From: Rhodoferax lacus
GTDB taxonomy: Bacteria; Pseudomonadota; Gammaproteobacteria; Burkholderiales; Burkholderiaceae_C
Direction: 5' to 3'
Length of the DNA stretch: 64,000 nucleotides
NCBI RefSeq assembly: GCF_003415675.1
Contig: NZ_QFZK01000001.1
Coordinates: 620,001 to 684,000, forward strand
Made by a program: the position numbers and the translations under genes. The notes under the pieces were generated by a model. That model ran no database searches and was not told where the DNA came from. It was given only the letters and a program-made list of their open reading frames with translations. Within the stretch, counting starts at the first letter, position 1. Every line of letters starts with the position of its first letter. Below are positions 47,385 through 55,491 of this stretch, piece by piece.

Positions 47385-48164
47385 ATGGAACTTCTGGCTC
47401 CACCCCATTGGCAATGTGCGGATTTCATTTCCGATCTGCATTTGCAGGCATCGGAAATGCCCACCTTTTCGGCCTGGGTGGACTATATGCAGTCCACCCA
47501 GGCCGATGCACTTTTTATCCTGGGTGACCTGTTTGAAGCCTGGGTCGGTGACGATGCAGCACGGGTTACTGGCTCATTCGAAGCCGAATGCGTTTCCGTC
47601 TTGCGCCAGACTGGCGATCGCCTGGCGCTCTTCATCATGCAGGGCAATCGTGATTTTTTAATGGGCCCGGCACTCATGCAAGCCTGCAATGCCACCGCCC
47701 TGCCCGACCCCAGCGTTTTGACATTTGCCGGCCAACGCTGGCTGCTCAGCCATGGCGATGCCCTGTGTGTGGACGATCTGGAATACCAGGCCTTTCGGCA
47801 GCAGGTGCGCAGTGCTGACTGGCAAGATGCTTTCCTGTCCAAACCACTGGACGAACGCCAGCAAATTGCGCGTGGCATTCGCCAAGCCAGCGCGTCCAGG
47901 AAATTGACGGGCGCTGCTTACTCCGATGTGGACAGCCCCACTGCGCTGGCTCTTCTGCATGCATCCAAGACACAGCACTTGCTGCATGGCCACACCCACA
48001 AGCCAGGCCAACACCTGCTGGCCCCCGGCATGGTGCGCACGGTGCTGAGTGATTGGGACCTCAGCGCAACACCGCCACGCGCCGAAGTCCTCAGAATAAC
48101 GGTACAAGCGGGAGGCACATCCGTGCCCATCCGCCTGCCAGCCGTTTCGCTACCTACCGTTTGA
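47385..48164 (+). CDS. lpxH: UDP-2,3-diacylglucosamine diphosphatase
   Basis: A 259-residue calcineurin-like metallophosphoesterase for lipid A synthesis, releasing UMP to form lipid X. Metal ligands are visible in FISDLHLQ (D, H), ILGDLFEAWVGDD (D), MQGNRDFL (N), LLSHGDALC (H) and LHGHTHKPG (two H). The N-terminus MELLAPPHWQC is slightly extended. GGGATGG overlaps the start region. Its last 11 bases overlap the 3' end of the convergent DUF349 gene. Confidence 0.92.
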   Translation: MELLAPPHWQCADFISDLHLQASEMPTFSAWVDYMQSTQADALFILGDLFEAWVGDDAARVTGSFEAECVSVLRQTGDRLALFIMQGNRDFLMGPALMQACNATALPDPSVLTFAGQRWLLSHGDALCVDDLEYQAFRQQVRSADWQDAFLSKPLDERQQIARGIRQASASRKLTGAAYSDVDSPTALALLHASKTQHLLHGHTHKPGQHLLAPGMVRTVLSDWDLSATPPRAEVLRITVQAGGTSVPIRLPAVSLPTV

Positions 48165-50874
48165 GCAGAGCCTTCACCGCGTTTTGGAGGCGGCGCGCTT
48201 CTTCTGCACCGTAGCTACCACTAAACACCAGCGCAGCATCCTGTCCCCAGGTCTGGGCGGGCGCCAGATCATTACGACGGGTGAGCAATTGCAATTGCAG
48301 CATACGGCGCGCGTTCAGATGTTCAGCTGGCGTAGGGACTTCTGCTGCCATCTCCAGACGCAGCAAGGCCTCGGCCGGACTCACGCCCTTGGGATCAACT
48401 TTCAGCGAACCACCAAGAGCCTGTTGCCATGCACCACGGGTGGCTGCATTGATGCGAGGACCCAATTCCTGAGCACTGGGCAGCAAGGCCGCATCGCGCT
48501 TTTCCCAGGCTGTCAGCAAATTCGTCAGGGCCTCACCATGGGCCTGCGCTGCCAGCTTCTTGAGAGCAAACTGCGCATGTTCCAGCGCATCACGCTGGGC
48601 CCTGAAGGCCGCATCTCCAAGCCGGGGCGTCTCCTGCCAGCTACCACCACGCGGACGGTCATCGCCACCACGGGCGTTGAAGTCCGACTTGCCGTCACGT
48701 CCACCACGGGGTGCGTCCTTGCGGTCATTCCACTTGCCCGCGCGCCCTGCGGGCAGTGCTGGAGCTTCTTTTTTCATACCAGGCCGGTCATCGCCGCGCA
48801 CAGCAACAACGGGTTTGGGCTTGGCAACAACTGGAGCGGGCGAAAGGGCGGCAAGCGGTTCCGCAGATTCACTGTCACCGCTGGATTCTGTGGCTTGTGC
48901 GTCAGCAGTAGTGCTGGCGTCTGCTGCCTGGTCTGGTTCTGTAGCTGGTGCATCGCCGCTGGCAGCACTGGCAGCCTTGGCGGCATCTTCCTGAACGCCA
49001 GCATCCTTGACTTGCGCCTGTGCCTGTGCCTGACCACTCAGTGCGGCCTCCAGACCGGCTACAGCCGCGCGGATAGCTTGGGCATCGCCTGTTGCATTTG
49101 CCGCTTCCAAGGCCTTGGCTGCATCCAGCACGGTGCGGTCATGCGAATTCAGGCTGGACTGGGCCTTTTCGCGTTCTTGGGTCTTGCGATTGAAGGCATC
49201 ATCCACCGGTTTGCGGAACGCATCCCAGAGCTTTTGCTCCTGGCGTCTGTCCATGGGAACGGCGTGGGCCTCAGCCTGCCAGCGTTGCTGCAGTGCCTTG
49301 ACCGCGTCCACGCGCAGCACGGGTGCGGCGCCCAGAACTTTGGCCTCTTCAATCATGGCTTGGCGGGCGATCAGGCTTTGGGCCTGCAGGGCTTCCAGCG
49401 GTGCTGCGGCATTGGAAATGGCCTGCTTCCACAGCGGCTGCAATTCGGCAAACACCTTTTCGCCGACATGGCCGCCATCGCGCCAACGGTCGCCAAACTG
49501 ATGCAGGATGCGGCTAAAGCCCTTCCAGTCGTCATCCAAAGCCGTGCGGTTGGCGGCAGCCCAGGCATTGATCTCTTCAATAAGGGCCAGGCGTTGCGCC
49601 TTGTGTTCTGCGGCCTCGGCCTTGACCTTTTCAAGCCAGCCCTCGACAACCTTGTGGGCCTCGTTGCAGGCTTCATCAAAGCGCTTCCACAGGGCGTGGT
49701 TGGGCACCCCACCCTGGTCGGTCTGCTTCCATTGCTCACGCAAAGTGCGCAGGTTTTCCTGCATCTTGCGTCCACCAATGGCCTGGCCTTCCGGGCGCTT
49801 GAGCAGGCCTTCGGCCTTGGCCACCAGTTCCTCACGCAACTGGTCAGCACGCCAGCGCTGCCAGCCTTCCAATTCCCCGGCTGCAGCCAGGGCCGCATGT
49901 GCCTGGCTATCCAGGCCTGTGTCTATCAGTTTGCCAAACTCTTTCAAGGCTTGGCGAAGCGCAGCCGCAGCGCCGGCGCTGGCCTTGCCGTGGCCCTCAC
50001 CCACTTCAGCCTCCAGTTTGGAGAGTGCGTCCTTGACCGCAGCCATTGCAGCGGCACGCACTTCAGGATCGACTGGAGCCTTGCCGGGCTTGGCTACGGG
50101 TTCCAAAGGAATGCCACGCGCAACACGCAGTTCGTCGGCCCACACCGGCACCGGTGGCAGTGCCGCAGCAGCGTCACCAGAGGCCAGCAGCGCCTGCGCC
50201 ACGGCTGCCTGGAAAGCGTCCCACACCACCAGCAACTGGGCACGCGAGGCATCCAGCAGGGGTGGAAATTTCAGGTCCACACTGGGCCAACCAGCGTTGG
50301 AGACCAAGCTTGCCGCCTGCGCCTGCCAATGCTCGACGTCCGCACGCAAGCTCTCAAGAGCCTGCTCGGCATCTTTCCAGGGTTTGGTGGAAAGCACTTC
50401 TATACGCTGTGCCAACAACACAGCAGCTTCACGCTGCACCTGCACCTGGTGCTGAAGGTCTTCAATGCTGCGCACCCGCTCAGCGAGTTCGAGCTTCAGG
50501 GTCGCCAGAGGTTCTTTGCTCAATGGAGCGCCCGCCTTGGCCGCATCGCGTTGCCACGCCAGTGCATCGGCAATATTAAGTTTGGTCACAGCCAGCAGGG
50601 CTTGCGCTTTGGCGGCCCATTCAGCGCCCAGTGCTTCCTGGCCTTTGGAGCGACGGATCTCATCCAGACGCTCCCGCACCAGCTTGGCCGCACCTTTGTC
50701 CTTGACACTGAGTTCCTTGAACACATCTGCCAGTTCATCAGAAGATGGCTTTGCGGCCAGCCAATCGCGAACCCGCGCTGCCCGCTCACCTGCAGTTGGA
50801 GCGGAAAAAGCACCCTTGGTCAATGCGTCCAGTTGGGAAATATCGGTATGTTTAGCGGAATGAGAAGACGTCAC
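48154..50874 (-). CDS. Large DUF349-domain protein
   Basis: A 906-residue, mostly helical protein with several DUF349 units between about 370 and 610 (for example LREQWKQTDQGGVPNHALWKRFDEACNEA and LQQRWQAEAHAVPMDRRQEQKLWDAFRKPVDDAF, each with the conserved W and WKRFR-like block). The N-terminal 300 residues are coiled-coil-like. Residues about 640-750 form an Ala/Asp/Thr-rich, disordered stretch, followed by a charged RGGDDRPRGG-type segment and a helical C-terminus. The function is unknown. The start appears to be GTG at 50874 without an obvious ribosome site. It is preceded at 98 bases by a strong terminator-like hairpin and a structured RNA. Confidence 0.8.
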   Translation of the reverse strand: MTSSHSAKHTDISQLDALTKGAFSAPTAGERAARVRDWLAAKPSSDELADVFKELSVKDKGAAKLVRERLDEIRRSKGQEALGAEWAAKAQALLAVTKLNIADALAWQRDAAKAGAPLSKEPLATLKLELAERVRSIEDLQHQVQVQREAAVLLAQRIEVLSTKPWKDAEQALESLRADVEHWQAQAASLVSNAGWPSVDLKFPPLLDASRAQLLVVWDAFQAAVAQALLASGDAAAALPPVPVWADELRVARGIPLEPVAKPGKAPVDPEVRAAAMAAVKDALSKLEAEVGEGHGKASAGAAAALRQALKEFGKLIDTGLDSQAHAALAAAGELEGWQRWRADQLREELVAKAEGLLKRPEGQAIGGRKMQENLRTLREQWKQTDQGGVPNHALWKRFDEACNEAHKVVEGWLEKVKAEAAEHKAQRLALIEEINAWAAANRTALDDDWKGFSRILHQFGDRWRDGGHVGEKVFAELQPLWKQAISNAAAPLEALQAQSLIARQAMIEEAKVLGAAPVLRVDAVKALQQRWQAEAHAVPMDRRQEQKLWDAFRKPVDDAFNRKTQEREKAQSSLNSHDRTVLDAAKALEAANATGDAQAIRAAVAGLEAALSGQAQAQAQVKDAGVQEDAAKAASAASGDAPATEPDQAADASTTADAQATESSGDSESAEPLAALSPAPVVAKPKPVVAVRGDDRPGMKKEAPALPAGRAGKWNDRKDAPRGGRDGKSDFNARGGDDRPRGGSWQETPRLGDAAFRAQRDALEHAQFALKKLAAQAHGEALTNLLTAWEKRDAALLPSAQELGPRINAATRGAWQQALGGSLKVDPKGVSPAEALLRLEMAAEVPTPAEHLNARRMLQLQLLTRRNDLAPAQTWGQDAALVFSGSYGAEEARRLQNAVKALLKR

Positions 50875-50972
50875 AGTAGGCTCGGGTCAAGGTAAGAGGG
50901 AGATAGCCTGCTATTTTCGCCGCTAAATCCATGCTTTCCCTGATTTTTCCTTGGGCTCGACCAGCGTTTGCC

Positions 50973-51182
50973 AAAAGAAAGCCCGGATTGCGGCATTTCT
51001 GGCGCAATCCGGGCTTGGTGACGGACGTACCGTCCTGTGTCACCTGCTGTTGCCACACCAGAAGTTGGATGTCCCGGTGCAGGCCCAAGGCAAGCGATTG
51101 CCTTGATGGATGTCGGGGCCGCTTTATCACCTACCCATACCGTAAGGACTGGCTACTGCCGACACATGTCCGTTGGACGGAC
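50973..51182 (-). ncRNA. Predicted structured transcript with own promoter and terminator, upstream of the DUF349 gene
   Basis: On the minus strand a promoter (TTGCAA at 51216-51211, 17-base spacer, TAATCT at 51193-51188) would start an RNA near 51182. Stems along it are GTCCGT/ACGGAC at the 5' end, TGTCGG/CCGACA enclosing about 40 bases, CAAGGCAA/TTGCCTTG with a TCGC loop, and GGTGAC-ACA-GGACG/CGTCC-GTCACC. A 14-pair terminator stem (51003-51016 with 50979-50992) is followed by TTTCTTTT. No protein frame fits well. It may be a free small RNA or an attenuating leader of the DUF349 gene. I do not recognise a known class. Confidence 0.5.
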
Positions 51183-51236
51183 GACTGAGATTAGGTGCAG
51201 TCCGCAGGCATTGCAAATTACGGTATTTATGAATAA

Positions 51237-51288
51237 GCGGCTTGCGATTGGAAAATTTCCAACGCCAACCGATGGCTCGGAAAGCCGC
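51237..51288. other. Three-way-junction inverted repeat in the intergenic region
   Basis: GCGGCTT (51237-51243) pairs with AAGCCGC (51282-51288) and encloses two hairpins: GCG-A-TTGG/CCAA-CGC (51244-51265) and CCGA-TGGC-TCGG (51269-51280). It lies between the predicted minus-strand RNA promoter and the plus-strand transglycosylase promoter. Whether it works as RNA or DNA is unknown. Confidence 0.4.
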
Positions 51289-51349
51289 ACGGGCCCTGCA
51301 TTTGCACTTTTTTAAGCATATAAATGCATATTAAAGATGATTGATATGG

Positions 51350-51379
51350 TTGACGGGTTATATTGAGGCATCCTAGAAT
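51350..51379 (+). promoter_or_regulatory. Promoter of the lytic transglycosylase gene
   Basis: TTGACG (51350-51355), an 18-base spacer and TAGAAT (51374-51379) predict a start near 51386, leaving a 185-base leader in which I see no gene. Confidence 0.6.
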
Positions 51380-51571
51380 CCGCCCATCCTTGAACTCTAC
51401 AGGGATTACCCGCATCCGCTGCCGAACTCGGCATATTCAAATCGCTGCACATGTCTAGAAGACGCCGCAGGATATTGATAGCGTACCAACCCAAACGTGG
51501 TGCCCACCCTGTGCCCTGGCAATTCTGCTGGAGCGAATGGACCCGGGGCTCCCGCCTAAGAAGGAAAAGCT

Positions 51572-52381
51572 ATGACAGCGACCGAAAAATTCACCCGTGG
51601 GCTTCGCGTATTTGTAAGCGACATTGCCCAGGGATTTTTTGAAATCACACACAACGGTTTTGCCCTGCTGGGCTTGGCCGTCATGTTTGCAACCATTACT
51701 CTTACCGCCCGGCCCGAACTCCGCGAAGCCGGCGAAGCCCAGCTCATCACTTGGTTGCAAGACCGTAAGGCCGCCATCAACGGCTTTGTCAGCAGTCCTG
51801 ACGCAGTGGACCGTGCCACCGCGGCCGATCCCAAAAGCCTGCCCAAGCAGCAAGCCGCCATTACTTATTGGTTAAGCCGCAAATACAGCATTGCACCCGA
51901 ACCCCTGAGCGCTCTGGTGGCCGAGGCCTATGAAACCGGTGCCAAGACCAAGTTGGACCCAACCTTGATTCTGGCCGTCATGGCCGTGGAGTCGGGCTTT
52001 AACCCCTTTGCCCAAAGCAATGTGGGCGCCCAAGGCCTGATGCAAGTCATGACCAAGATCCACAGTGACAAGTACGACAACTTTGGCGGCCGTTTTGCAG
52101 CCTTTGACCCACTCACGAATCTGCGGGTAGGCGTGAAGGTGCTGCAGGAATGCATTACCCGGGCCGGTTCTTTGGAGGGCGGCCTCAAGTTTTATGTAGG
52201 TGCAGCCAATATGGAGGAGGACGGAGGCTATGCCGCCAAGGTTCTGGCAGAGCATGAACGCCTGAAGCAGGTTGCAGCCGGTCGCTCCGTACCGGTGTTT
52301 GCACAGCAAATTGTGCCCGTCAAGTCCGCACCCGCCATCAAGCCTGACACCGAAACGGTTGTGAGTCTCCTCAACTCCTGA
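51572..52381 (+). CDS. Membrane-anchored lytic transglycosylase (SLT domain)
   Basis: A 269-residue protein with one hydrophobic segment near the N-terminus (about residues 28-46, GFALLGLAVMFATITL), not a cleavable signal. The SLT domain (about 105-230) contains the catalytic glutamate in AVESGFNPFAQS, followed by NVGAQGLMQVM, and later LRVGVKVLQECI and FYVGAANMEEDGGYAAKV. It cleaves the peptidoglycan glycan strand. AAGGAAAAGCT precedes the ATG. It is close to the family-1 goose-type/Slt-C domain proteins of Burkholderiales. glyA follows after a riboswitch region. Confidence 0.88.
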   Translation: MTATEKFTRGLRVFVSDIAQGFFEITHNGFALLGLAVMFATITLTARPELREAGEAQLITWLQDRKAAINGFVSSPDAVDRATAADPKSLPKQQAAITYWLSRKYSIAPEPLSALVAEAYETGAKTKLDPTLILAVMAVESGFNPFAQSNVGAQGLMQVMTKIHSDKYDNFGGRFAAFDPLTNLRVGVKVLQECITRAGSLEGGLKFYVGAANMEEDGGYAAKVLAEHERLKQVAAGRSVPVFAQQIVPVKSAPAIKPDTETVVSLLNS

Positions 52382-52404
52382 TTGGCTTCCGTTAAACTCG
52401 CCCT

Positions 52405-52530
52405 GCACGCGACTGGCGATAGGCCCTGATCCAAAAGGATACGGGGCTGATGTGGGACACCACAGGGAAGCGTTGCCGCACGGTGGTTACAAGCCGTAGC
52501 GATCAGCCGTTCGCCTGGGCAGCCCTGTGT
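52405..52530 (+). promoter_or_regulatory. ZTP (pfl-motif) riboswitch before glyA
   Basis: The leader shows the conserved pfl blocks in order: GCGACTGGCGATA (52409-52421), GTGGGACACCACAGGGAAGC (52452-52471) and CCGTTCGCCTGGGCAG (52507-52522). The first and last form the ligand pocket for ZTP/ZMP, which signal low 10-formyl-tetrahydrofolate. CCCTGTG after the last block can pair with CACAGGG of the middle block. No terminator T-run follows, and AAAGGA lies just before the glyA ATG, so control is probably at translation. Confidence 0.85.
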
Positions 52531-52569
52531 CACCTCACACCCACAGGCCCATTGTCTTAAAGGACTGCC

Positions 52570-53814
52570 ATGTACGACCGCAACATCCTGGTTGAACAAA
52601 CCGACCCTGAACTGTGGAAGGCCATCCTGGCCGAAAACGCGCGCCAGGAACACCACATTGAGCTGATTGCCAGCGAGAACTACGCTTCTCCCGCCGTGAT
52701 GGCAGCACAAGGCAGCCAGCTCACCAACAAGTACGCCGAGGGCTATCCCGGGCGCCGCTACTACGGTGGCTGCGAATATGTGGACGTGGCCGAGCAACTG
52801 GCCATTGACCGTGTCAAGCAACTCTTTGGCTCAGACGCCGCCAACGTGCAAGCCCATTGCGGAGCCTCCGCCAACGAAGCCGTCTTCCTGGCCTTCCTCA
52901 AGCCCGGCGACACCATCATGGGCATGAGCCTGGCCGAAGGCGGCCACCTCACCCACGGCATGCCCCTGAACATGAGCGGCAAGTGGTTCAACGTGGTGAG
53001 CTACGGCCTCGACGCCAACGAGGCCATTGACTACGACGCCATGGAGCGCCGCGCCCATGAGACCAAGCCCAAGCTGATCATTGCCGGCGCATCCGCCTAC
53101 AGCCTGCACATCGACTTTGAGCGCTTTGCCAAGGTGGCCAAAGATGTAGGCGCGCTGTTCATGGTTGACATGGCCCACTACGCCGGCCTGATTGCCGCAG
53201 GCATCTACCCTAACCCCGTGCCCCATGCCGACGTGGTGACATCAACCACCCACAAGAGCCTGCGCGGCCCGCGCGGCGGCATCATCCTGATGAAGGCCGA
53301 GCACGAGAAGGCCATCAACAGCGCCATCTTCCCCGGCCTGCAGGGCGGTCCGCTGATGCACGTCATTGCAGCCAAAGCGGTGGCCTTCAAGGAAGCGCTG
53401 GAGCCAGGCTTCAAGACTTACCAGCAACAGGTGCTCAAGAATGCACAGATCGTGGCAGAAACCCTGACCCAACGCGGCCTGCGTATCGTCAGCGGCGGCA
53501 CCCAAAGCCACGTGATGCTGGTGGACCTGCGCTCCAAAGGCATTACCGGCAAGGAAGCCGAGGCCGTGCTGGGCAGCGCCCACATGACCATCAACAAAAA
53601 CGCCATCCCCAACGACCCCGAAAAGCCCATGGTGACCAGCGGCGTGCGCATTGGCACCCCTGCCCTGACCACCCGCGGCTTCAAGGACGAAGAAGCACGC
53701 CTGACTGCTAACCTGGTGGCCGACGTGCTGGACAACCCGCGCGACGCGGCCAACATTGAAGCTGTGCGCGCCAAGGTGCATGCGCTGACCGCGCGCTTCC
53801 CGGTCTACAAGTAA
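52570..53814 (+). CDS. glyA: Serine hydroxymethyltransferase
   Basis: A 414-residue PLP enzyme interconverting serine and glycine with tetrahydrofolate. Visible are [48 protein letters not shown], and the Schiff-base lysine in [16 protein letters not shown] near 228. The enzyme supplies 5,10-methylene-tetrahydrofolate for thymidylate, purines and methionine. The upstream ZTP riboswitch fits this role. nrdR follows after 13 bases, a common proteobacterial pair. Confidence 0.98.
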   Translation: MYDRNILVEQTDPELWKAILAENARQEHHIELIASENYASPAVMAAQGSQLTNKYAEGYPGRRYYGGCEYVDVAEQLAIDRVKQLFGSDAANVQAHCGASANEAVFLAFLKPGDTIMGMSLAEGGHLTHGMPLNMSGKWFNVVSYGLDANEAIDYDAMERRAHETKPKLIIAGASAYSLHIDFERFAKVAKDVGALFMVDMAHYAGLIAAGIYPNPVPHADVVTSTTHKSLRGPRGGIILMKAEHEKAINSAIFPGLQGGPLMHVIAAKAVAFKEALEPGFKTYQQQVLKNAQIVAETLTQRGLRIVSGGTQSHVMLVDLRSKGITGKEAEAVLGSAHMTINKNAIPNDPEKPMVTSGVRIGTPALTTRGFKDEEARLTANLVADVLDNPRDAANIEAVRAKVHALTARFPVYK

Positions 53815-53827
53815 GAGTGCCATCACG

Positions 53828-54277
53828 ATGAAGTGCCCGTTTTGCAGCAACCAGGACACCCAGGTCGTGGAGACCCGGGTGTCTGAAGACGGGGACTTCA
53901 TCCGCAGGCGCCGCCAGTGCGGCTCTTGTGAAAAGCGCTTCACCACCTATGAGCGCCCGGATGTTAATTTCCCAAGCATCGTCAAGAAAGACGGCCGACG
54001 CATAGAGTTCGAACGAGCCAAACTGCTGGCCTCCATGAAGCTGGCCCTGCGCAAGCGGCCGGTCAGTACGGAGCAGGTGGATGCTGCGATTGAGCGCATT
54101 GAAGAAAAACTGCTGAACCTGGGCCTGCGCGAAGTGCAATCCACCCGCATTGGCGAACTGGTAATGCGGGAACTGAAAAAACTGGACAAAGTGGCCTATG
54201 TGCGCTTTGCCAGCGTGTACCGCAACTTTGAAGACATTGATGAGTTCAGAACTCTGGTGGACGAGGTCAGCAAGTAA
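53828..54277 (+). CDS. nrdR: Transcriptional repressor NrdR
   Basis: A 149-residue regulator of ribonucleotide reductase genes. The zinc ribbon has CPFC (residues 3-6) and CGSC (31-34), with [18 protein letters not shown] typical. The ATP-cone domain (about 49-139) starts [19 protein letters not shown]. It senses ATP/dATP and binds NrdR boxes upstream of nrd operons, which are outside the window. It ends four bases from the convergent fimT-like gene. Confidence 0.97.
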   Translation: MKCPFCSNQDTQVVETRVSEDGDFIRRRRQCGSCEKRFTTYERPDVNFPSIVKKDGRRIEFERAKLLASMKLALRKRPVSTEQVDAAIERIEEKLLNLGLREVQSTRIGELVMRELKKLDKVAYVRFASVYRNFEDIDEFRTLVDEVSK

Positions 54278-54280
54278 AAG

Positions 54281-54844
54281 TTAGCTGCAATTAGCGACTA
54301 CCGATTTGACGCTACGGATATTTCCGGGCCCGCTGAGCTTGATCTGACGTGCGGTCACTTGGGTTACTGACTGCCTGCAGACTGTGAAAGTCTCATCCAG
54401 GATATAAAGCCGCACTGACCTTGGAAGTCCTTCACCCGTAAACGAGACGTAGCCTTCAACACGACCATTGTTTGTAAGGCTCACATTGCCAGGCGACAAC
54501 AGTTCCGTGTGTATCAAGGTCTCCCCCGCGTCAAGCGTTGCGTTGTTATTGACGTCGTGAAAAATAATCCAGCCTTGATGCCACCCGCCTTTGCTGGCAC
54601 ACCCCAATCCCGTTGATGACTTGCAAATCACCACCCTGGCATTGCGATGGATAGCCTCGTTTCTTGCCCGGTGAAGACTGGTAAAGAGCGCACCGGCGAC
54701 ACTGCGTTCCCTCATGTCTGACACCAGCGCGCTGAGGGATGGCATTGCCACCGCAGCCAAGATGCACGCAATAGCAAGCGTGGTCAGCATTTCGACCGGG
54801 GTGACGCCTTTTTGCTGTCCTGTGTAATTTGGCTTGTGCGACAT
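54281..54844 (-). CDS. FimT/GspH-family pseudopilin, distal copy
   Basis: A 187-residue type IV pilin-like protein. The prepilin site reads QQKG/VTPVEMLTTLAI, with Val at +1 and Glu at +5, followed by the hydrophobic helix. The segment SLHRARNEAIHRNARVVICK and the GspH-type C-terminus with WIIFHDVNNNATLD identify the FimT/GspH family. It resembles the first gene of the same cluster and is probably a second minor pilin involved in DNA uptake or pilus priming. It follows pilE after 122 bases, so it may belong to the same transcript or have its own signal. Confidence 0.83.
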   Translation of the reverse strand: MSHKPNYTGQQKGVTPVEMLTTLAIACILAAVAMPSLSALVSDMRERSVAGALFTSLHRARNEAIHRNARVVICKSSTGLGCASKGGWHQGWIIFHDVNNNATLDAGETLIHTELLSPGNVSLTNNGRVEGYVSFTGEGLPRSVRLYILDETFTVCRQSVTQVTARQIKLSGPGNIRSVKSVVANCS

Positions 54845-54966
54845 CGTGCGCGGAGATTGCCGCAAGCACGGTGGCAAAGCTTGATGAGAAAATGATCGCT
54901 ACGAGCGAATGGTGCACGCGTTGTTCATACCGACCCCGCGCCTGGCCTGATCCTGTGGGGACGGCC

Positions 54967-55491
54967 TTACCAGGCGGACGTACCCCACAGACGCTTGCCT
55001 GATTCAGTCACGCAGATACTGCCATCCCCTTGTTGTGTGCTGCCAGACACCGGTGTGGCCATCAGAACAAAGGTCTGTGCACCAGAGACTGTGGCGGAAC
55101 TTCCGGCTGCGCTGCAGGACGTGCTGGACGCCAGCCTCACCAACGACAAGTCATACCTGCCATCGTTGGTAAGTCCAGAGCTGCGCCCCAAACCGCCAGC
55201 ATTGGTTCCAGAATAGTTCGCGGTTACGCCAGATGTGCCGAAGGCATAACTACTGGAGTTGAGATATATTTTTTCTTGCAACGCGGCCAACTGCAGCAGT
55301 TCAGCCTGCGCTGCAACGCGCGAACCACGGACAATATGTTGCCGGTAGCTCGGCAAAGCGACCGAAGACAAAATGGCAACAATGGCGACTGTGATCATCA
55401 ACTCCACCAGGCTGAAGCCGCCCGACTGGAAGCTGGACACCTTGTTGCGATTGCTTTGTCCTACTTGCACCGCACGCGTACGAATCATCAT
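54967..55491 (-). CDS. pilE: Type IV minor pilin PilE
   Basis: A protein of up to 174 residues. The prepilin peptidase site is SGG/FSLVELMITVAIVAIL, with Phe at +1 and Glu at +5. From ATG 55491, which overlaps the pilY1 stop, the leader would be 25 residues; a GTG at 55437 would give a more usual eight-residue leader. The C-terminal region with YDLSLV and two cysteines is typical of PilE-like minor pilins next to pilY1. It is the last of the canonical pilV-W-X-Y1-E set. Confidence 0.88.
   Translation of the reverse strand: MMIRTRAVQVGQSNRNKVSSFQSGGFSLVELMITVAIVAILSSVALPSYRQHIVRGSRVAAQAELLQLAALQEKIYLNSSSYAFGTSGVTANYSGTNAGGLGRSSGLTNDGRYDLSLVRLASSTSCSAAGSSATVSGAQTFVLMATPVSGSTQQGDGSICVTESGKRLWGTSAW

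Noticed and set aside
48184..50895. A 903-codon open frame on the plus strand, antisense to the DUF349 gene
   Set aside because: It mirrors the DUF349 codon pattern in high-GC DNA. Its translation has no signature, is rich in C, H, R and W runs and matches no family.
50852..51130. A 92-codon minus-strand frame upstream of the DUF349 gene
   Set aside because: It runs through the terminator stem and the other RNA hairpins, overlaps the DUF349 start out of frame and shows no protein motif.
50960..51200. Identification of the structured region as 6S RNA
   Set aside because: One hairpin and its flank resemble the 3' half of 6S RNA, but I could not find the 5' half that would close the long central bubble. 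It is left as unassigned.
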